Assembly: GCA_002708905.1 (NCBI GenBank)
Contig: PAPM01000024.1
Location: forward strand, 124,001 to 188,000
Source of the DNA: Pseudomonadales bacterium
GTDB lineage: Bacteria > Pseudomonadota > Gammaproteobacteria > Pseudomonadales > Ketobacteraceae
Reading direction: 5' to 3'
DNA: 64,000 bases
Shown: piece by piece, positions 43,075 to 53,243 of the stretch
Position numbering within the stretch: the stretch's first letter is position 1
Layout of the letters: each line of letters opens with the position of its first letter
The notes under the pieces: model-generated
What the model was told of the DNA's origin: nothing
The model's database searches: none
What the model saw: the letters and a program-made list of their open reading frames with translations, nothing else
Translations under genes and position numbers: made by a program

Positions 43075-44449
43075 TTTGTTGTGACCACTGTTTCATAAAG
43101 GTGGAGTTCCCCTGTGCCTGGATTGGTTTGCGTCCAGCAGGCCAAAGTCGCTTCGGGAGCATTTTGAGGGCAACACGAAGCAGCCATTGACAGTATGGGA
43201 ACATGCGCGGTTTTGTGGACAGCCAACTGTAGAGGGACAGTCCCATGCGCCAAGTGAAGGGTTCAAGCTTGCGCTGATGCTGTTGTTCCCGCAGTTGGCG
43301 TAACATGGCTGGAAGCGGGATGCCCATCGGGCACACTTCTTCACAGCGGCCACAGAATGTTGAGGCATTGGGTAATGGCTCGGCTGCATCGAGCCCCTGC
43401 AGTAGCGGTGTGAGTACAGAACCCATGGGGCCTGGGTAAACCCAGCCATAAGCATGACCGCCAACATTGCTGTAAACCGGGCAGTGGTTCAGGCAGGCTC
43501 CGCATTTTATGCAGTTGAGCATGGGTTCAAAAGGACCATCCAATAAAGCGCTGCGTCCGTTGTCGAGCAACACAACGTGAAACTCGGTTGGGCCATCCAC
43601 ATCACGCTCTCTTTTGGGGCCATTGAAAAAAGTTGTATAGGCACTCATGTGCTGCCCCGTGGCGCTACGGGCCAACACTTCAAGAATGTCGGAAGCGTCC
43701 TCCATAGTGGCTACGACTTTCTCGATACTGGTGACGACAATATGGACTCGGGGCAGGGTGGCACTCAGGTCGCCATTACCCTCGTTGGTCACAATGGCGA
43801 TGGAACCATTTTCAGCCACCAGTAAATTGGCGCCGGTAATGCCAACGTCAGCGGTCAGGAACGCTTCTCTCAGCACCGAACGGGCTTCGTTTACCAAATC
43901 CGATATGGCCTCCAAACCACGGTCTCCCAGGGCGTGATACTGTTTGAAAAGCGCTGCCACCTGTTTTCGTGTTTTGTGGATGGCGGGAGCGATGATATGG
44001 CTGGGAGGTTCCTTCGCCAGCTGGATAATGTATTCCCCCAAATCGCTTTCGATCAGCTCGAACCCGGCGGCTTCCATGGCGGAGTTGAGCCCGGCTTCCT
44101 CCCCAATCATGGACTTGCCTTTGATAACGCGCTGGGCGTTGGCTTCACTGCACAACGTCACCACGCAGGCGTTAAGCTCGTCGGTGGTGCCGGCCCAGTG
44201 AACCTGGCCGCCGCTTTCAATGACTTTATGCTCAAACTGCTCCAACAGTTCTCCAAGGTTGGACAGAGCGTTGCGCTTGGCCGCCTGTGCCTTGAATTTC
44301 AGCAGCTCGAAGTCGTCCACCATGGCAATCGCCTGGGCCCGCTTTTTAACAAATCCGGTCTGAGCATGGCTCAACGCCTGTTGTAGGGCGCTATCCTGGA
44401 GTGCGGTCTCAGACTGCGGGACAAATTGATTGGCGGTGCATCCGGTCAT
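43046..44449 (-). CDS. lutB: Lactate utilisation protein B, iron-sulfur
   Basis: 467 residues. The N-terminal LUD-type region is followed by two 4Fe-4S motifs at about 305-380: CIKCGACLNHCPVY and CGRCEEVCPMGIPLP. The end is a helical, basic tail. It is the iron-sulfur subunit of the LutABC lactate oxidation complex. Its start overlaps the lutA stop (ATGA) and its end overlaps lutC, so the three are one translation unit. Confidence 0.93.
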   Translation of the reverse strand: MTGCTANQFVPQSETALQDSALQQALSHAQTGFVKKRAQAIAMVDDFELLKFKAQAAKRNALSNLGELLEQFEHKVIESGGQVHWAGTTDELNACVVTLCSEANAQRVIKGKSMIGEEAGLNSAMEAAGFELIESDLGEYIIQLAKEPPSHIIAPAIHKTRKQVAALFKQYHALGDRGLEAISDLVNEARSVLREAFLTADVGITGANLLVAENGSIAIVTNEGNGDLSATLPRVHIVVTSIEKVVATMEDASDILEVLARSATGQHMSAYTTFFNGPKRERDVDGPTEFHVVLLDNGRSALLDGPFEPMLNCIKCGACLNHCPVYSNVGGHAYGWVYPGPMGSVLTPLLQGLDAAEPLPNASTFCGRCEEVCPMGIPLPAMLRQLREQQHQRKLEPFTWRMGLSLYSWLSTKPRMFPYCQWLLRVALKMLPKRLWPAGRKPIQAQGNSTFMKQWSQQSDKRSQSGE

Positions 44450-45258
44450 GAACAGCGCTCGTCCTCGTTGGCAGGGTGCTGTGAACCAACCTGATCCGCC
44501 AGCACTTCAGCGATGTGTCGAAATTCAAAAGCGCCACTATCCAGGCTCTCCAGTTGCAGCAGGCAGCCCAGATCCGCGGCGGTTACCGCATCGGCTCCAC
44601 ATTGGGACGCCGCTTCCAGTTTGTTTTGTCCCATGCGGGTCGAAAGTGCGTTGAACTTGGCAGCGAAGGTGCCGCCAAATCCGCAACAGACCTCCTGGTT
44701 TTTCATGTGGCCCACAATGCAACCGGCATCGGTCAGCAGCTGCGCACCCATCTCTTCTGAACGGGTTTCCCGGCGACAGGAACAACTGGTGTGATAGGCC
44801 CAGGTCTTGCGTGGGCTCACGTTACGGGCGGAAAGTCTGCTTACGGCAGGGCTCCACTTGTGCTCTACCAGGAACTGACAGAGTTCCCGGGTGCGGGCGG
44901 CTACCGCTTCCGCGCGGGGCAGCCAGACAGGGTCATCGGCAAATAGCTTCGGGTAATGATTGACGATCATGCCGGCACAGGAACCAGAGGGGACGACAAT
45001 GTACTCAAAGCCCTCCAGGGCCCTGAGTTGTACCTTGGCTACCTGACGCGCCTGGGGCCAGTGCCCTGCATTATAGCCCGGCTGGCCGCAGCAGGTTTGA
45101 CCCTTGGGAACATCGACCTCAAAGCCCAGGCCTTCAATCAGTTTTACGCAGGCAAACCCGATCTCCGGCCGCAGACTGTCCACCAGGCAGGTGACATACA
45201 GGGCGACCCTGGTACGCTGATTGGTCTGCTTTGTTGTGGTTGCGGGATGATCAGGCAT
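44446..45258 (-). CDS. lutA: Lactate utilisation protein A, CCG-domain
   Basis: 270 residues. Two cysteine-rich CCG motifs are visible: GQTCCGQPGYNAGHWPQA near residue 57 and NQEVCCGFGGTFAAKFNALS near residue 190. This is the fold of LutA/YkgE and GlpC-type Fe-S proteins. It should accept electrons from lactate in the LutABC complex. It is the first gene of lutABC; no dedicated lactate permease or LutR-like regulator lies beside it. Confidence 0.93.
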   Translation of the reverse strand: MPDHPATTTKQTNQRTRVALYVTCLVDSLRPEIGFACVKLIEGLGFEVDVPKGQTCCGQPGYNAGHWPQARQVAKVQLRALEGFEYIVVPSGSCAGMIVNHYPKLFADDPVWLPRAEAVAARTRELCQFLVEHKWSPAVSRLSARNVSPRKTWAYHTSCSCRRETRSEEMGAQLLTDAGCIVGHMKNQEVCCGFGGTFAAKFNALSTRMGQNKLEAASQCGADAVTAADLGCLLQLESLDSGAFEFRHIAEVLADQVGSQHPANEDERCS

Positions 45259-45316
45259 GTTGTTGTTTTATATGACCAATAATGGACCCATCATAACAAA
45301 ATATTGGGCTGTGGGG

Positions 45317-45345
45317 CTTGATATCCTCAGCTCCGACCCCATCTA
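45317..45345 (+). promoter_or_regulatory. Sigma-32 type heat-shock promoter of htpG
   Basis: CTTGATA (45317-45323) and CCCCATCTA (45337-45345) with 13 bases between. The sigma-32 consensus is CTTGAAA with CCCCATnTA. The predicted start is about 75 bases before the htpG ATG. Confidence 0.8.
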
Positions 45346-45426
45346 GTCCCCGTATTCAATCCATCATTCCATGAAACGGCGTCAAGCCGCTTCACTTGTT
45401 TGTGTAATTAGGAGCAGGTTACCACC

Positions 45427-47355
45427 ATGACTGTCGATGCCAATAAAGAAACCCTTGGCTTCCAGGCCGAAGTAAAACAGCTGTTGCATTTGATGATCCA
45501 CTCTTTGTACAGCAACAAGGAGATCTTTTTGAGGGAGCTGATTTCGAACGCTTCTGATGCGGCCGACAAGCTCCGTTTCCTAAGCTTATCCAACGCAGAC
45601 ATAATGGAAGGCGACGGCGAGCTTAAAATCCGCATCGAATACGATGAGGACAAAAAAACCGTCAGCATCACCGATAACGGCATCGGGATGAACCGAGAGG
45701 ATGTGATCAATCACCTGGGTACCATCGCCAAATCCGGAACCAGCGATTTCCTCAAAAACCTCACCGGCGACCAGCGCAAGGATTCCCAGTTGATCGGTCA
45801 GTTTGGTGTCGGTTTCTATTCCGCCTTCGTGGTGGCTGATAAGGTGGAAGTCTTTACCCGCAAGGCTGGCGAAAGTGCCGAAAACGGGGTTCACTGGACA
45901 TCCGAAGGAGAAGGCGAATTTACGGTAGAGCAGGTTGATCGCAGCCAGCGGGGAACCACCATCGTACTGCACCTGCGCGAAGGCGAAGAAGAGTTTGCCG
46001 ATGGCTGGAAGCTGCGCAGCATTGTGTCCAAGTATTCAGACCATATCTCGCTGCCCATCGAGATGGTAAAGAATGAGCCACCTGCTGTAAGTGAGGAGTC
46101 TGAAGAGGAAAGCAAAGAAGACTCCAAAGCGGATAAGGCCCCTGAGTTCGAAGTGGTAAACAAAGCCACTGCGCTCTGGACTCGCTCCCGCAATGAGATC
46201 AGTGACGACGAATACAAGGAGTTTTACAAGCACATCTCCCACGACTTTGAAGATCCCATTTCCTGGACCCACAATCGGGTTGAAGGTAAGCAGGAATACA
46301 CCTCGTTGTTGTACATCCCCAAGCGGGCTCCTTTCGACCTGTATCAACGGGAAGCATCCCGTGGTCTGAAGCTTTACGTACAACGCGTTTTCATCATGGA
46401 CGATGCAGAGCAGTTCATGCCCATGTACCTGCGCTTCATGAAAGGTATTCTGGATTCCAACGATCTGCCCCTGAACGTGTCCCGTGAAATTCTGCAGTCC
46501 AATAAAACCGTGGAAAGCATCAAGGGCGCGTTAACCAAACGCTCATTGGATATGATCAAGAAACTGGAGCCGGAAGAATACAAGGAATTCTGGAAACAGT
46601 TTGGTCAGGTGCTGAAGGAAGGCCCGGCTGAAGATTACGCCAACAAAGAAAAGATCGCAGGCTTGTTCCGCTTTGCCAGTACCAACAGTGGAACGTCGGA
46701 GCAGGTGGTGTCGCTGGATGATTACCTTGAGCGCATGAAGGAAGGGCAGGACAAGATCTACTACATTTCGGCGGAGAACTACAACGCGGCTGCCAATAGT
46801 CCCCATCTGGAGATCTTCCGCAAGAAAGGGGTAGAAGTACTTCTGATGTACGATCGCATTGATGAGTGGATGATGGGCTACCTGTTTGATTACAAGGGCA
46901 AGAGCTTCATCAACATTGCCAAGGGCGATCTGGATCTGGGTGCCATCGAAACTGAAGAGGACAAGAAGCAGCAGGAAGAGGTGGAAAAATCCTCGGAAGA
47001 TCTGGTCAAGCGCCTGAAGGAAGTGTTGGAAGCCAAGGTTTCTGAAGTGAAAGTGTCCCATCGCTTAACTGATTCACCGGCCTGTCTGGTGGTAGGCGCC
47101 TATGACATGGGAGCCCAGATGCGTCAGATCATGGAAGCCGCCGGACAGAAGATGCCCGACAGCAAGCCCACTATGGAAATTAATCCAACCCATCCGTTGA
47201 TGGAGCGCCTGAACGGAGAAGTTCAGGAGGATCGCTTTGAAGAGCTTGCCCAGATTGTATTCGATCAGGCCGCGTTGTCTGAGGGCCGCTCATTGGATGA
47301 CCCCGCCGCTTACGTCAAGCGAATCAATAAGTTGCTAATGGAGACTATTGGTTGA
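45427..47355 (+). CDS. htpG: Chaperone protein HtpG (Hsp90)
   Basis: 642 residues, the normal length. The N-terminal ATPase domain has [20 protein letters not shown], the segment [15 protein letters not shown] and [20 protein letters not shown]. An acidic linker ([19 protein letters not shown]) is followed by the middle domain ([18 protein letters not shown]) and the C-terminal dimer domain. It is an ATP-dependent chaperone. A clear sigma-32 promoter lies upstream and a terminator follows. Confidence 0.98.
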   Translation: MTVDANKETLGFQAEVKQLLHLMIHSLYSNKEIFLRELISNASDAADKLRFLSLSNADIMEGDGELKIRIEYDEDKKTVSITDNGIGMNREDVINHLGTIAKSGTSDFLKNLTGDQRKDSQLIGQFGVGFYSAFVVADKVEVFTRKAGESAENGVHWTSEGEGEFTVEQVDRSQRGTTIVLHLREGEEEFADGWKLRSIVSKYSDHISLPIEMVKNEPPAVSEESEEESKEDSKADKAPEFEVVNKATALWTRSRNEISDDEYKEFYKHISHDFEDPISWTHNRVEGKQEYTSLLYIPKRAPFDLYQREASRGLKLYVQRVFIMDDAEQFMPMYLRFMKGILDSNDLPLNVSREILQSNKTVESIKGALTKRSLDMIKKLEPEEYKEFWKQFGQVLKEGPAEDYANKEKIAGLFRFASTNSGTSEQVVSLDDYLERMKEGQDKIYYISAENYNAAANSPHLEIFRKKGVEVLLMYDRIDEWMMGYLFDYKGKSFINIAKGDLDLGAIETEEDKKQQEEVEKSSEDLVKRLKEVLEAKVSEVKVSHRLTDSPACLVVGAYDMGAQMRQIMEAAGQKMPDSKPTMEINPTHPLMERLNGEVQEDRFEELAQIVFDQAALSEGRSLDDPAAYVKRINKLLMETIG

Positions 47356-47365
47356 TTTGTAATCC

Positions 47366-47397
47366 GGCACCGGTGACACAGCCGGTGCCATTTATTT
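47366..47397 (+). terminator. Stem-loop terminator after htpG
   Basis: GGCACCGG (47366-47373) pairs with CCGGTGCC (47382-47389), an eight-base loop, then ATTTATTTCATTT. The T tract is interrupted, so termination may be partial. Confidence 0.7.
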
Positions 47398-47468
47398 CAT
47401 TTCGCCATTCCATCTGCCTGTAGGCCTGTTATGATAGAGTGAACGCACTGGTAACAAGGGGAGGCAAC

Positions 47469-47792
47469 GTGGTCGATTATTCAATCACTTACCCGTTTAC
47501 CCGGGAGTCAGCTGAGGATATCCGTGAGCCTTTGCTGTCTGTGGTTCTGGATCTGATTAAAGCAGTTCAGGAAACCGAGGAAGGCTATGTTCTAGTGTTC
47601 GGTCGGGTACCCCAGGCGGTGCAGCCCGTAGCACAACTTATTCAGGTTGAACGCGTAATGAATCCCTTCATGCGGATGTCACTTATCGTGGAGTCCAATG
47701 AAGGTCCTATCAAAATGGAAATGTCAGGCCCTAAAGGCACCAAGGAATTTCTGTATTCCGAATATGGTCTGAAACGTTGGGTTCTCTCTTAA
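47469..47792 (+). CDS. Small protein of unknown function upstream of gpsA
   Basis: 107 residues from GTG 47469, with a strong ribosome site AGGGGAGG at 47457-47464; a start at 47439 adds ten residues but has no such site. The protein is soluble, with a beta-rich pattern (VDYSITYPFTRES, GYVLVFGRVPQAVQPVAQLI, MRMSLIVESNEGPIKMEMSG). No cysteine, no signal peptide. It opens a compact set of genes with gpsA, DUF4389 and sixA and lies 12 bases from gpsA. Not recognised. Confidence 0.6.
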   Translation: MVDYSITYPFTRESAEDIREPLLSVVLDLIKAVQETEEGYVLVFGRVPQAVQPVAQLIQVERVMNPFMRMSLIVESNEGPIKMEMSGPKGTKEFLYSEYGLKRWVLS

Positions 47793-47804
47793 TTGGATAT
47801 TTAA

Positions 47805-48857
47805 ATGACCACCGAAGTTAAGCAGGTTGCCGTGTTGGGTGGCGGGAGCTTTGGAACTTCCATTGCCAATATTCTGGCCGACAATGGCCATCAGGTTAAA
47901 CTCTGGATGCGCAATGAAGACACCGTTAATGACATTGCCACATTGCATGAAAATACACGATACCTTCCCGGCAAAAAATTAAACGCTTCTATTCAACCAA
48001 CGACATGCCTCGAAACGGCGGTTGCTTCCGCTGATGTTATTTTTGTGGCCATCCCCAGTAAAGCTTTCAAGCAGGTTGTTACTCAGGCGGCCCAGTGGCT
48101 TGATCCGAGCAAGATCCTGGTCAGTACCACCAAAGGTATAGAGATGGATGGCTTCAAGTTTATGAGCCAGATTCTCGAAGACTGTACCCCATGTTCCAAA
48201 ATTGGCGTGTTGAGTGGGCCGAACCTGGCGAAAGAAATCGCCGAGCGGACGCTGACGGGTACTGTTATCGCCAGCGAATATGGAGAGGTACGCAATACGG
48301 TTCAGGATGTGTTGTCCTGCAGTTATTTTCGCGTTTATGCCAACAGCGACCGTTTTGGTGTGGAGCTAAGCGGCGCGCTGAAAAATATCTATGCTATCGC
48401 GTCAGGAATGGCCGCCGCGATGGGTATGGGCGAGAACACAAAAAGCATGTTGATTACCCGCAGCCTCGCCGAAATGAGTCGCTTTGCCGCACGCATGGGT
48501 GGAAACCCAATGACTTTCCTGGGTTTGGCGGGCGTTGGGGATCTTTACGTAACCTGTACTTCTCCCCTGAGTCGAAATTATCAGGTCGGTTATGCCCTGG
48601 CCGAGGGGCGTGAGCTGGATGACATCCTGGATACTCTGGGCGGTACAGCTGAAGGGGTTAACACGATCCGAACCGTGAAAGGCAAATCTGACGAGTTGGA
48701 AGTGTATATGCCGCTGGTACATGGCTTATATGCCATATTATTTGAAGGCAAGAGCCTGAAAGACGTGATTCAAAAACTGATGCTGGGTGAACAGAACACA
48801 GACGTGGAGTTTGTGCTGCCGGGCCCGGACAAGCTGGCCAATTTAAAGCGGGGGTAG
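47805..48857 (+). CDS. gpsA: NAD(P)-dependent glycerol-3-phosphate dehydrogenase
   Basis: 350 residues. The N-terminal Rossmann loop is [20 protein letters not shown] (about 8-27). The catalytic lysine region is [20 protein letters not shown], followed by [20 protein letters not shown]. It reduces dihydroxyacetone phosphate to sn-glycerol-3-phosphate for phospholipid synthesis. It is co-linear with the DUF4389 and sixA genes, separated by three bases, an order I know from Pseudomonas. Confidence 0.96.
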   Translation: MTTEVKQVAVLGGGSFGTSIANILADNGHQVKLWMRNEDTVNDIATLHENTRYLPGKKLNASIQPTTCLETAVASADVIFVAIPSKAFKQVVTQAAQWLDPSKILVSTTKGIEMDGFKFMSQILEDCTPCSKIGVLSGPNLAKEIAERTLTGTVIASEYGEVRNTVQDVLSCSYFRVYANSDRFGVELSGALKNIYAIASGMAAAMGMGENTKSMLITRSLAEMSRFAARMGGNPMTFLGLAGVGDLYVTCTSPLSRNYQVGYALAEGRELDDILDTLGGTAEGVNTIRTVKGKSDELEVYMPLVHGLYAILFEGKSLKDVIQKLMLGEQNTDVEFVLPGPDKLANLKRG

Positions 48858-48860
48858 ACT

Positions 48861-49139
48861 ATGAGTGATGAACAGGAAAAAGACCCACTGTTCCTTACCG
48901 CGTTATATATGATTCTGTTCTATCTGGTGTTTGTGTTGGCTGGATACGTGCTAATCGGTTTGGGTATTATTCAGGTGGTGGTGCGTTTATTATCCGGACA
49001 GCCCCAGGATGAGCTCAAGCGTTTTGGTGCCAGCTTTGGTTGCTATATGTCCCAGATTGTTGACTATATCTCCATGAAATCGGATACCAAGCCGTACCCG
49101 TTTAATGAGTGGCCTGTGGTTAACGAGAAAAAGAAATGA
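48861..49139 (+). CDS. DUF4389 membrane protein
   Basis: 92 residues with a long hydrophobic stretch (LTALYMILFYLVFVLAGYVL, IGLGIIQVVVRLLSG) forming two helices and a cytoplasmic tail with DYISMKSDTKPYPFNEWPVV. This last motif (PFPF-type W) marks DUF4389. Its function is unknown; in relatives it stays between gpsA and sixA. The stop overlaps the sixA start by four bases (ATGA). Confidence 0.88.
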   Translation: MSDEQEKDPLFLTALYMILFYLVFVLAGYVLIGLGIIQVVVRLLSGQPQDELKRFGASFGCYMSQIVDYISMKSDTKPYPFNEWPVVNEKKK

Positions 49140-49618
49140 GTTCCATTTATATCATGCGGCATGGTGACGCCATTGGCCGTGCCGCTACTGACGCTGAACG
49201 GCCGTTGTCGGAACTTGGACAGGCGGATGCCGCCAAAATGGTCCCCAGTCTGTTGGAGCAACCTCCAACCCTTCTTTGGGTAAGTCCGTACCTGCGTGCT
49301 CAGCAAACCGCTGCTATAGTGGTCACAGGGTTGGTTCAGGCAGGCCATAGCCCTAAAATAGAAACCATCCCGAATATCACACCGGAGGATAATCCCTTTA
49401 CACTGGTGGAGGCACTGGCAGATCTAAACCAGGGTCCGCTAATGTTGGTCAGCCATAACCCTTTCGTCAGCACCTTGTTGAGCCTGCTGACCGAAGGCCA
49501 TACGCAGGCCCGCATCGGTATGGCAACGGCGTCAATTGCCTGTGTTCAGGGAGAGGTAACCGGCCTGGGAACCATGGATTTGCAGTGGTATAAAGCCCCA
49601 TGTGATCTGGCCATTTAG
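49136..49618 (+). CDS. sixA: Phosphohistidine phosphatase SixA
   Basis: 160 residues. The catalytic RHG motif is MRHGDAIGRAATDAERPLSE at the start, with RAQQTAAIVV and, near residue 105, LVSHNPFVSTLLSLLTE giving the second His. This matches SixA, which removes phosphate from phosphohistidine proteins such as NPr of the nitrogen phosphotransferase system. It closes the gpsA operon. Confidence 0.92.
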   Translation: MSSIYIMRHGDAIGRAATDAERPLSELGQADAAKMVPSLLEQPPTLLWVSPYLRAQQTAAIVVTGLVQAGHSPKIETIPNITPEDNPFTLVEALADLNQGPLMLVSHNPFVSTLLSLLTEGHTQARIGMATASIACVQGEVTGLGTMDLQWYKAPCDLAI

Positions 49619-49731
49619 GCCCGGTTGAGTTTTAAGGGGCAATCAGTCATAGTCGCCACATACCTTTTTCATGAAGAACCCAAGTTCGTACAGCCGTATA
49701 AAACAGTAATAAAAATAAGAGTACCTATCCC

Positions 49732-51438
49732 ATGAGTGCCACAACCAAAGTTCAACCCCGCGAGGTCAAAATCAACACCGGGATTCCCCTTCCTCTAGAG
49801 CGCTTTTATCACTGGGAAAAACACAGCCCGACCAAGATATGTTTTACCCAGCCGATGGGAAACGGAACCATCCAGGATATCACCTGGCAGGAGGCCGGTA
49901 AGCAAGTACGGTCAATGGCGTCCTACCTGCAAAAAATAGGTGTGAAGCCCGGCGACAACGTAGCGCTGATATCAAAAAACTGCGCGCACTGGATTATGGC
50001 TGATCTGGCGATCTGGATGGCTGGCGCTGTGTCTGTGCCCCTTTATCCTACGCTTACAGCAGAAAGCGTGCGGCAGATTATGGAGCACAGCGAGTCAAAG
50101 TTTCTTTTTGTCGGGAAGCTGGATGATTGGCCTGCTATGGCCGCAGGTGTTCCCGAAGGCGTTGCCTGCATCAGTTTTCCTCTCAGTCCGGATAATGAGT
50201 TTCCCACTTGGGATGAAATAGTGGAATCCACTGAACCGATGAAGGAAAGCCCATCTCGTAATCATACGGAACTTGCTACCATTATCTATACCTCGGGTAC
50301 CACAGGTATGCCGAAAGGTGTAATGCACACGTTCAACAGTATCGCGTCCGGCGCCAGCCAGGCTGCCAATATTTATGAAGCCTCCTCGGATGACCGTGTA
50401 CTGTCCTATCTGCCGCTTTCTCATGTGGCGGAGCGCATGGTAGTGGAGATGATGCAGCTGTATCAGGGCATGCATATATTCTTCGCTGAATCCCTGGATA
50501 CCTTTGCCGGTGATTTACAACGTGCCCGGCCAACCATCTTTTTTGCCGTCCCCAGAATATGGGCGAAGTTTCAGGCCGGAATTTTTGCCAAAATGGACGA
50601 GCGCAAGCTGAACATGTTGTTCAAAATCCCATTTGTTTCCAAAACCATCAAGAAGAAGTTGCGAGAAGCCATTGGTTTGAACGAAGCACGACTTTGTTTC
50701 AGCGGTGCAGCGCCGATTTCTGGTTCCCTGTTGGACTGGTATAAAAAACTCGGCATCGAAATTCTCGAGGTGTACGGCATGACCGAGAATATGGGGTATT
50801 CCCACAGTTCCCGCGAAGGCAATGGCCGCGTTGGCTATGTCGGTCAGGCCAATCCCACCGTAGAGGTGAAAATCGGCGACGGTGGCGAGATTCTGGTGCG
50901 GTCACCTACTACCATGGTGGGTTATTACAAGGAGCCCGAAAAAACGCGGGAGGCACTGACTGATGACGGTTACCTGCGTACCGGTGATGTAGGTATGGTT
51001 GAGCCGGATGGCAGCCTGAAGATTACCGGACGCATCAAGGAAATCTTCAAAACCAGTAAAGGTAAATACGTGGCTCCTTTTCCCATCGAATCCAAGCTAT
51101 TGGCGGATGCTCATGTTGAACAGGTTTGCGTGGTGGGTAATGCCATGCCACAGCCTATTGCTTTGGTGGCATTGGCCGAGGCGGATCTGGCAGCACTGCG
51201 GGATGGCGAGAGCAGGGACGCCATTCACCAGGACTTACTGCGTTTGTACGAAAGTGTCAACGCTACGCTGGATCCGCACGAAAAGCTTAAGACCATCGTT
51301 GTTACCAATGGGGAATGGTCGATTGAGAATGGCATTATGACCCCGACCTTGAAGATCAAGCGCAATGTGCTTGAATCCCGCTACGAAGACCGTATTGAGA
51401 ATTGGTACGACACCAAAGAAAAGGTTCAGTGGGAATAA
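49732..51438 (+). CDS. AMP-binding acyl-CoA synthetase (long-chain type)
   Basis: 568 residues. The adenylation motif is IIYTSGTTGMPKGVMHT (about 186), followed by LSYLPLSHVAERMV, the motif VYGMTENMGYSHSS and LRTGDVGMVEPDGSLKITGR. The C-terminal lysine domain is KTSKGKYVAPFPIESKLLAD. It activates carboxylic acids (probably medium or long-chain fatty acids) to CoA thioesters. Similarity in the middle suggests the bubblegum/FadD15-like branch. A hydrolase gene begins eight bases after it. Confidence 0.9.
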   Translation: MSATTKVQPREVKINTGIPLPLERFYHWEKHSPTKICFTQPMGNGTIQDITWQEAGKQVRSMASYLQKIGVKPGDNVALISKNCAHWIMADLAIWMAGAVSVPLYPTLTAESVRQIMEHSESKFLFVGKLDDWPAMAAGVPEGVACISFPLSPDNEFPTWDEIVESTEPMKESPSRNHTELATIIYTSGTTGMPKGVMHTFNSIASGASQAANIYEASSDDRVLSYLPLSHVAERMVVEMMQLYQGMHIFFAESLDTFAGDLQRARPTIFFAVPRIWAKFQAGIFAKMDERKLNMLFKIPFVSKTIKKKLREAIGLNEARLCFSGAAPISGSLLDWYKKLGIEILEVYGMTENMGYSHSSREGNGRVGYVGQANPTVEVKIGDGGEILVRSPTTMVGYYKEPEKTREALTDDGYLRTGDVGMVEPDGSLKITGRIKEIFKTSKGKYVAPFPIESKLLADAHVEQVCVVGNAMPQPIALVALAEADLAALRDGESRDAIHQDLLRLYESVNATLDPHEKLKTIVVTNGEWSIENGIMTPTLKIKRNVLESRYEDRIENWYDTKEKVQWE

Positions 51439-51446
51439 ACCCCACC

Positions 51447-52232
51447 ATGTTGATTAATTTTTCGCACGCTAATGGTATTCCTGCAGCAAGTTACCAGCCG
51501 TTGTTTGATGCGCTTAAGCCCCATCGAGTCATCTGTAATCCAAAATACGGTCATAATCCCCAGTTTCCTGTTACCGATGGGTGGTCCCATCTGGCGGATG
51601 AGTTACTCGAATTTCTTGATGACAATGCTGACGTGCCGGTGGTGGCAGTGGGTCACTCAATGGGTGCCGTACTGAGTTTTATTGCCGCCTGCAAATCGCC
51701 TGAACGTTTTAAAGGGGTGTTGATGCTGGACCCACCCCTGATCTGGGGTAAGTTGGCTTGGGCGTTTCGAATTGCCAAACTTATCGGACGAGGGGACGAT
51801 CTTACTCCAGCGGGCAAATCCAAGTTTCGGCGCAGGGAATGGCCAAGCCGCCAGGAAGCTGTCGATTATTTTGCTTCTAAAAGTCTATTCAGATTTGAGC
51901 CTGCCTGTTTTGAATCGTTCTGTCAGGCGGCCCTGAGGCCAAAAGCAGGCGGTGGTGTGGAGTTGGAGTTTGATGTGGATGTTGAGGTTGGAATCTTCCG
52001 CAATACACCTACCAATATAAAATCCTACCACCTGCCGAAAGATTTGCCCGTAAAGGTAATACATGGGGACAAGAGCGACGCATCACGACCGGAGTGCATT
52101 GAACCGTTCAGCAGGTATTTTGGGATTGAGCGGCAGTTGATTTCCGGGCGTCACATGTATCCGCTGCAACAGCCGGAGCAGACAGTGTCGTTGATCAATG
52201 AGTTTATTGCTGGTCTTGCGGATTCTGAATAA
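51447..52232 (+). CDS. Alpha/beta hydrolase
   Basis: 261 residues from ATG 51447, eight bases after the synthetase stop; a longer frame overlaps it. The nucleophile elbow is AVGHSMGAVLSF (about residues 70-80), an oxyanion NFSHANGIPAASYQPLF at the start, and a C-terminal His in ISGRHMYPLQQPEQT. Likely substrates are esters or acyl-CoA related to the upstream synthetase. The end overlaps the convergent meaB gene by 29 bases. Confidence 0.85.
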   Translation: MLINFSHANGIPAASYQPLFDALKPHRVICNPKYGHNPQFPVTDGWSHLADELLEFLDDNADVPVVAVGHSMGAVLSFIAACKSPERFKGVLMLDPPLIWGKLAWAFRIAKLIGRGDDLTPAGKSKFRRREWPSRQEAVDYFASKSLFRFEPACFESFCQAALRPKAGGGVELEFDVDVEVGIFRNTPTNIKSYHLPKDLPVKVIHGDKSDASRPECIEPFSRYFGIERQLISGRHMYPLQQPEQTVSLINEFIAGLADSE

Positions 52233-53241
52233 TGTGGCGGCTAATGAGGGAAAGCACGCTGCGTTCCTTTTCCTCATAACTGACTTGCTCATTCTTTAGC
52301 TGCGCGTTGAGCCTGTCCTGTTCAAAAAAACGGATTCCAAATTCTCCGTACCGGCGTTGAATGCTCTTCTTCAGATAAAACGCCTCGGCATCGGACCAGG
52401 AGCGGCTGTGAGTCTGCATCAGCACATGATCGGCCAGTTCGCTGATGCCTTTGTTTTTCAAGGCACTCGTAAGGAAGATCTGGTCCCGGGCCGCCTGCCG
52501 ATAATCATCTTCGGCATGTAATTCCACCAGCTTGGCCTGTTTTAAGGAGCTGCGCAGCATGTGATAGCTGCTGCGGGCCAGCTTCTCTTCATCGCATTTG
52601 TTAACGATAAAGCTGTCCGGTATCTCCATGATGCCGCACTTCATAAACTGAATCTGATCACCCGCCAGGGGTTGCATCACCAGAAAAGTATGATCGGTCA
52701 TATACTGGATGTCGATTTCGTTTTGCCCAATGCCGACGGTTTCAATAATGATGAAATCGAACAGGTGGCGCAGCAACCTGCAGGCTTGAAAAGTGGACTC
52801 AGTGATTCCCCCCAGCTCCAGGTTCGACGCTTGCGAACGGAAGAACAGGCGCGCTTCTTTTTTTCCGTAATGCATGCGGGTGCGATCACCGAGAATGGAA
52901 CCACCTGAAATCTGGCTGGAAGGATCGATGGCTAAAACGGCCACGCTGATATTGCCATCTTTCGTCAACAGGGTTCGGCACAATTCCGCAATCAGAGAGG
53001 ATTTTCCAGCGCCCGGCGTACCGGTAAATCCCAGGATGGTCGCCTCGCGGGGGAACTGGTCCGGATGGGATTGTATGTAGTGATGAATGCCCTGACGAAT
53101 GTCAGCGCTTTCCGGCAGTTTGCTTTCAAACAGCGAAATCAGCTTGGCCAATGGCCACTTCTTCAGAGACCTGGCCTGGTTGAGTTTCTCAATCCAGGCC
53201 GGGTCCAGCGTTGTGCTTGATGATGAGACCGTGTTAGACAA
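52204..53241 (-). CDS. meaB: Methylmalonyl-CoA mutase-associated GTPase MeaB
   Basis: 345 residues. The Walker A is GFTGTPGAGKSSLIAELCRT (about 70-89), followed by VAVLAIDPSSQISGGSILGD and the base motif FIVNKCDEEKL. MeaB guards and reloads adenosylcobalamin-dependent mutases. It starts two bases after meaA, so it most likely serves the MeaA mutase encoded there. It is the last gene of a five-gene operon. Confidence 0.93.
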   Translation of the reverse strand: MSNTVSSSSTTLDPAWIEKLNQARSLKKWPLAKLISLFESKLPESADIRQGIHHYIQSHPDQFPREATILGFTGTPGAGKSSLIAELCRTLLTKDGNISVAVLAIDPSSQISGGSILGDRTRMHYGKKEARLFFRSQASNLELGGITESTFQACRLLRHLFDFIIIETVGIGQNEIDIQYMTDHTFLVMQPLAGDQIQFMKCGIMEIPDSFIVNKCDEEKLARSSYHMLRSSLKQAKLVELHAEDDYRQAARDQIFLTSALKNKGISELADHVLMQTHSRSWSDAEAFYLKKSIQRRYGEFGIRFFEQDRLNAQLKNEQVSYEEKERSVLSLISRHIIQNPQDQQ

Positions 53242-53243
53242 GC

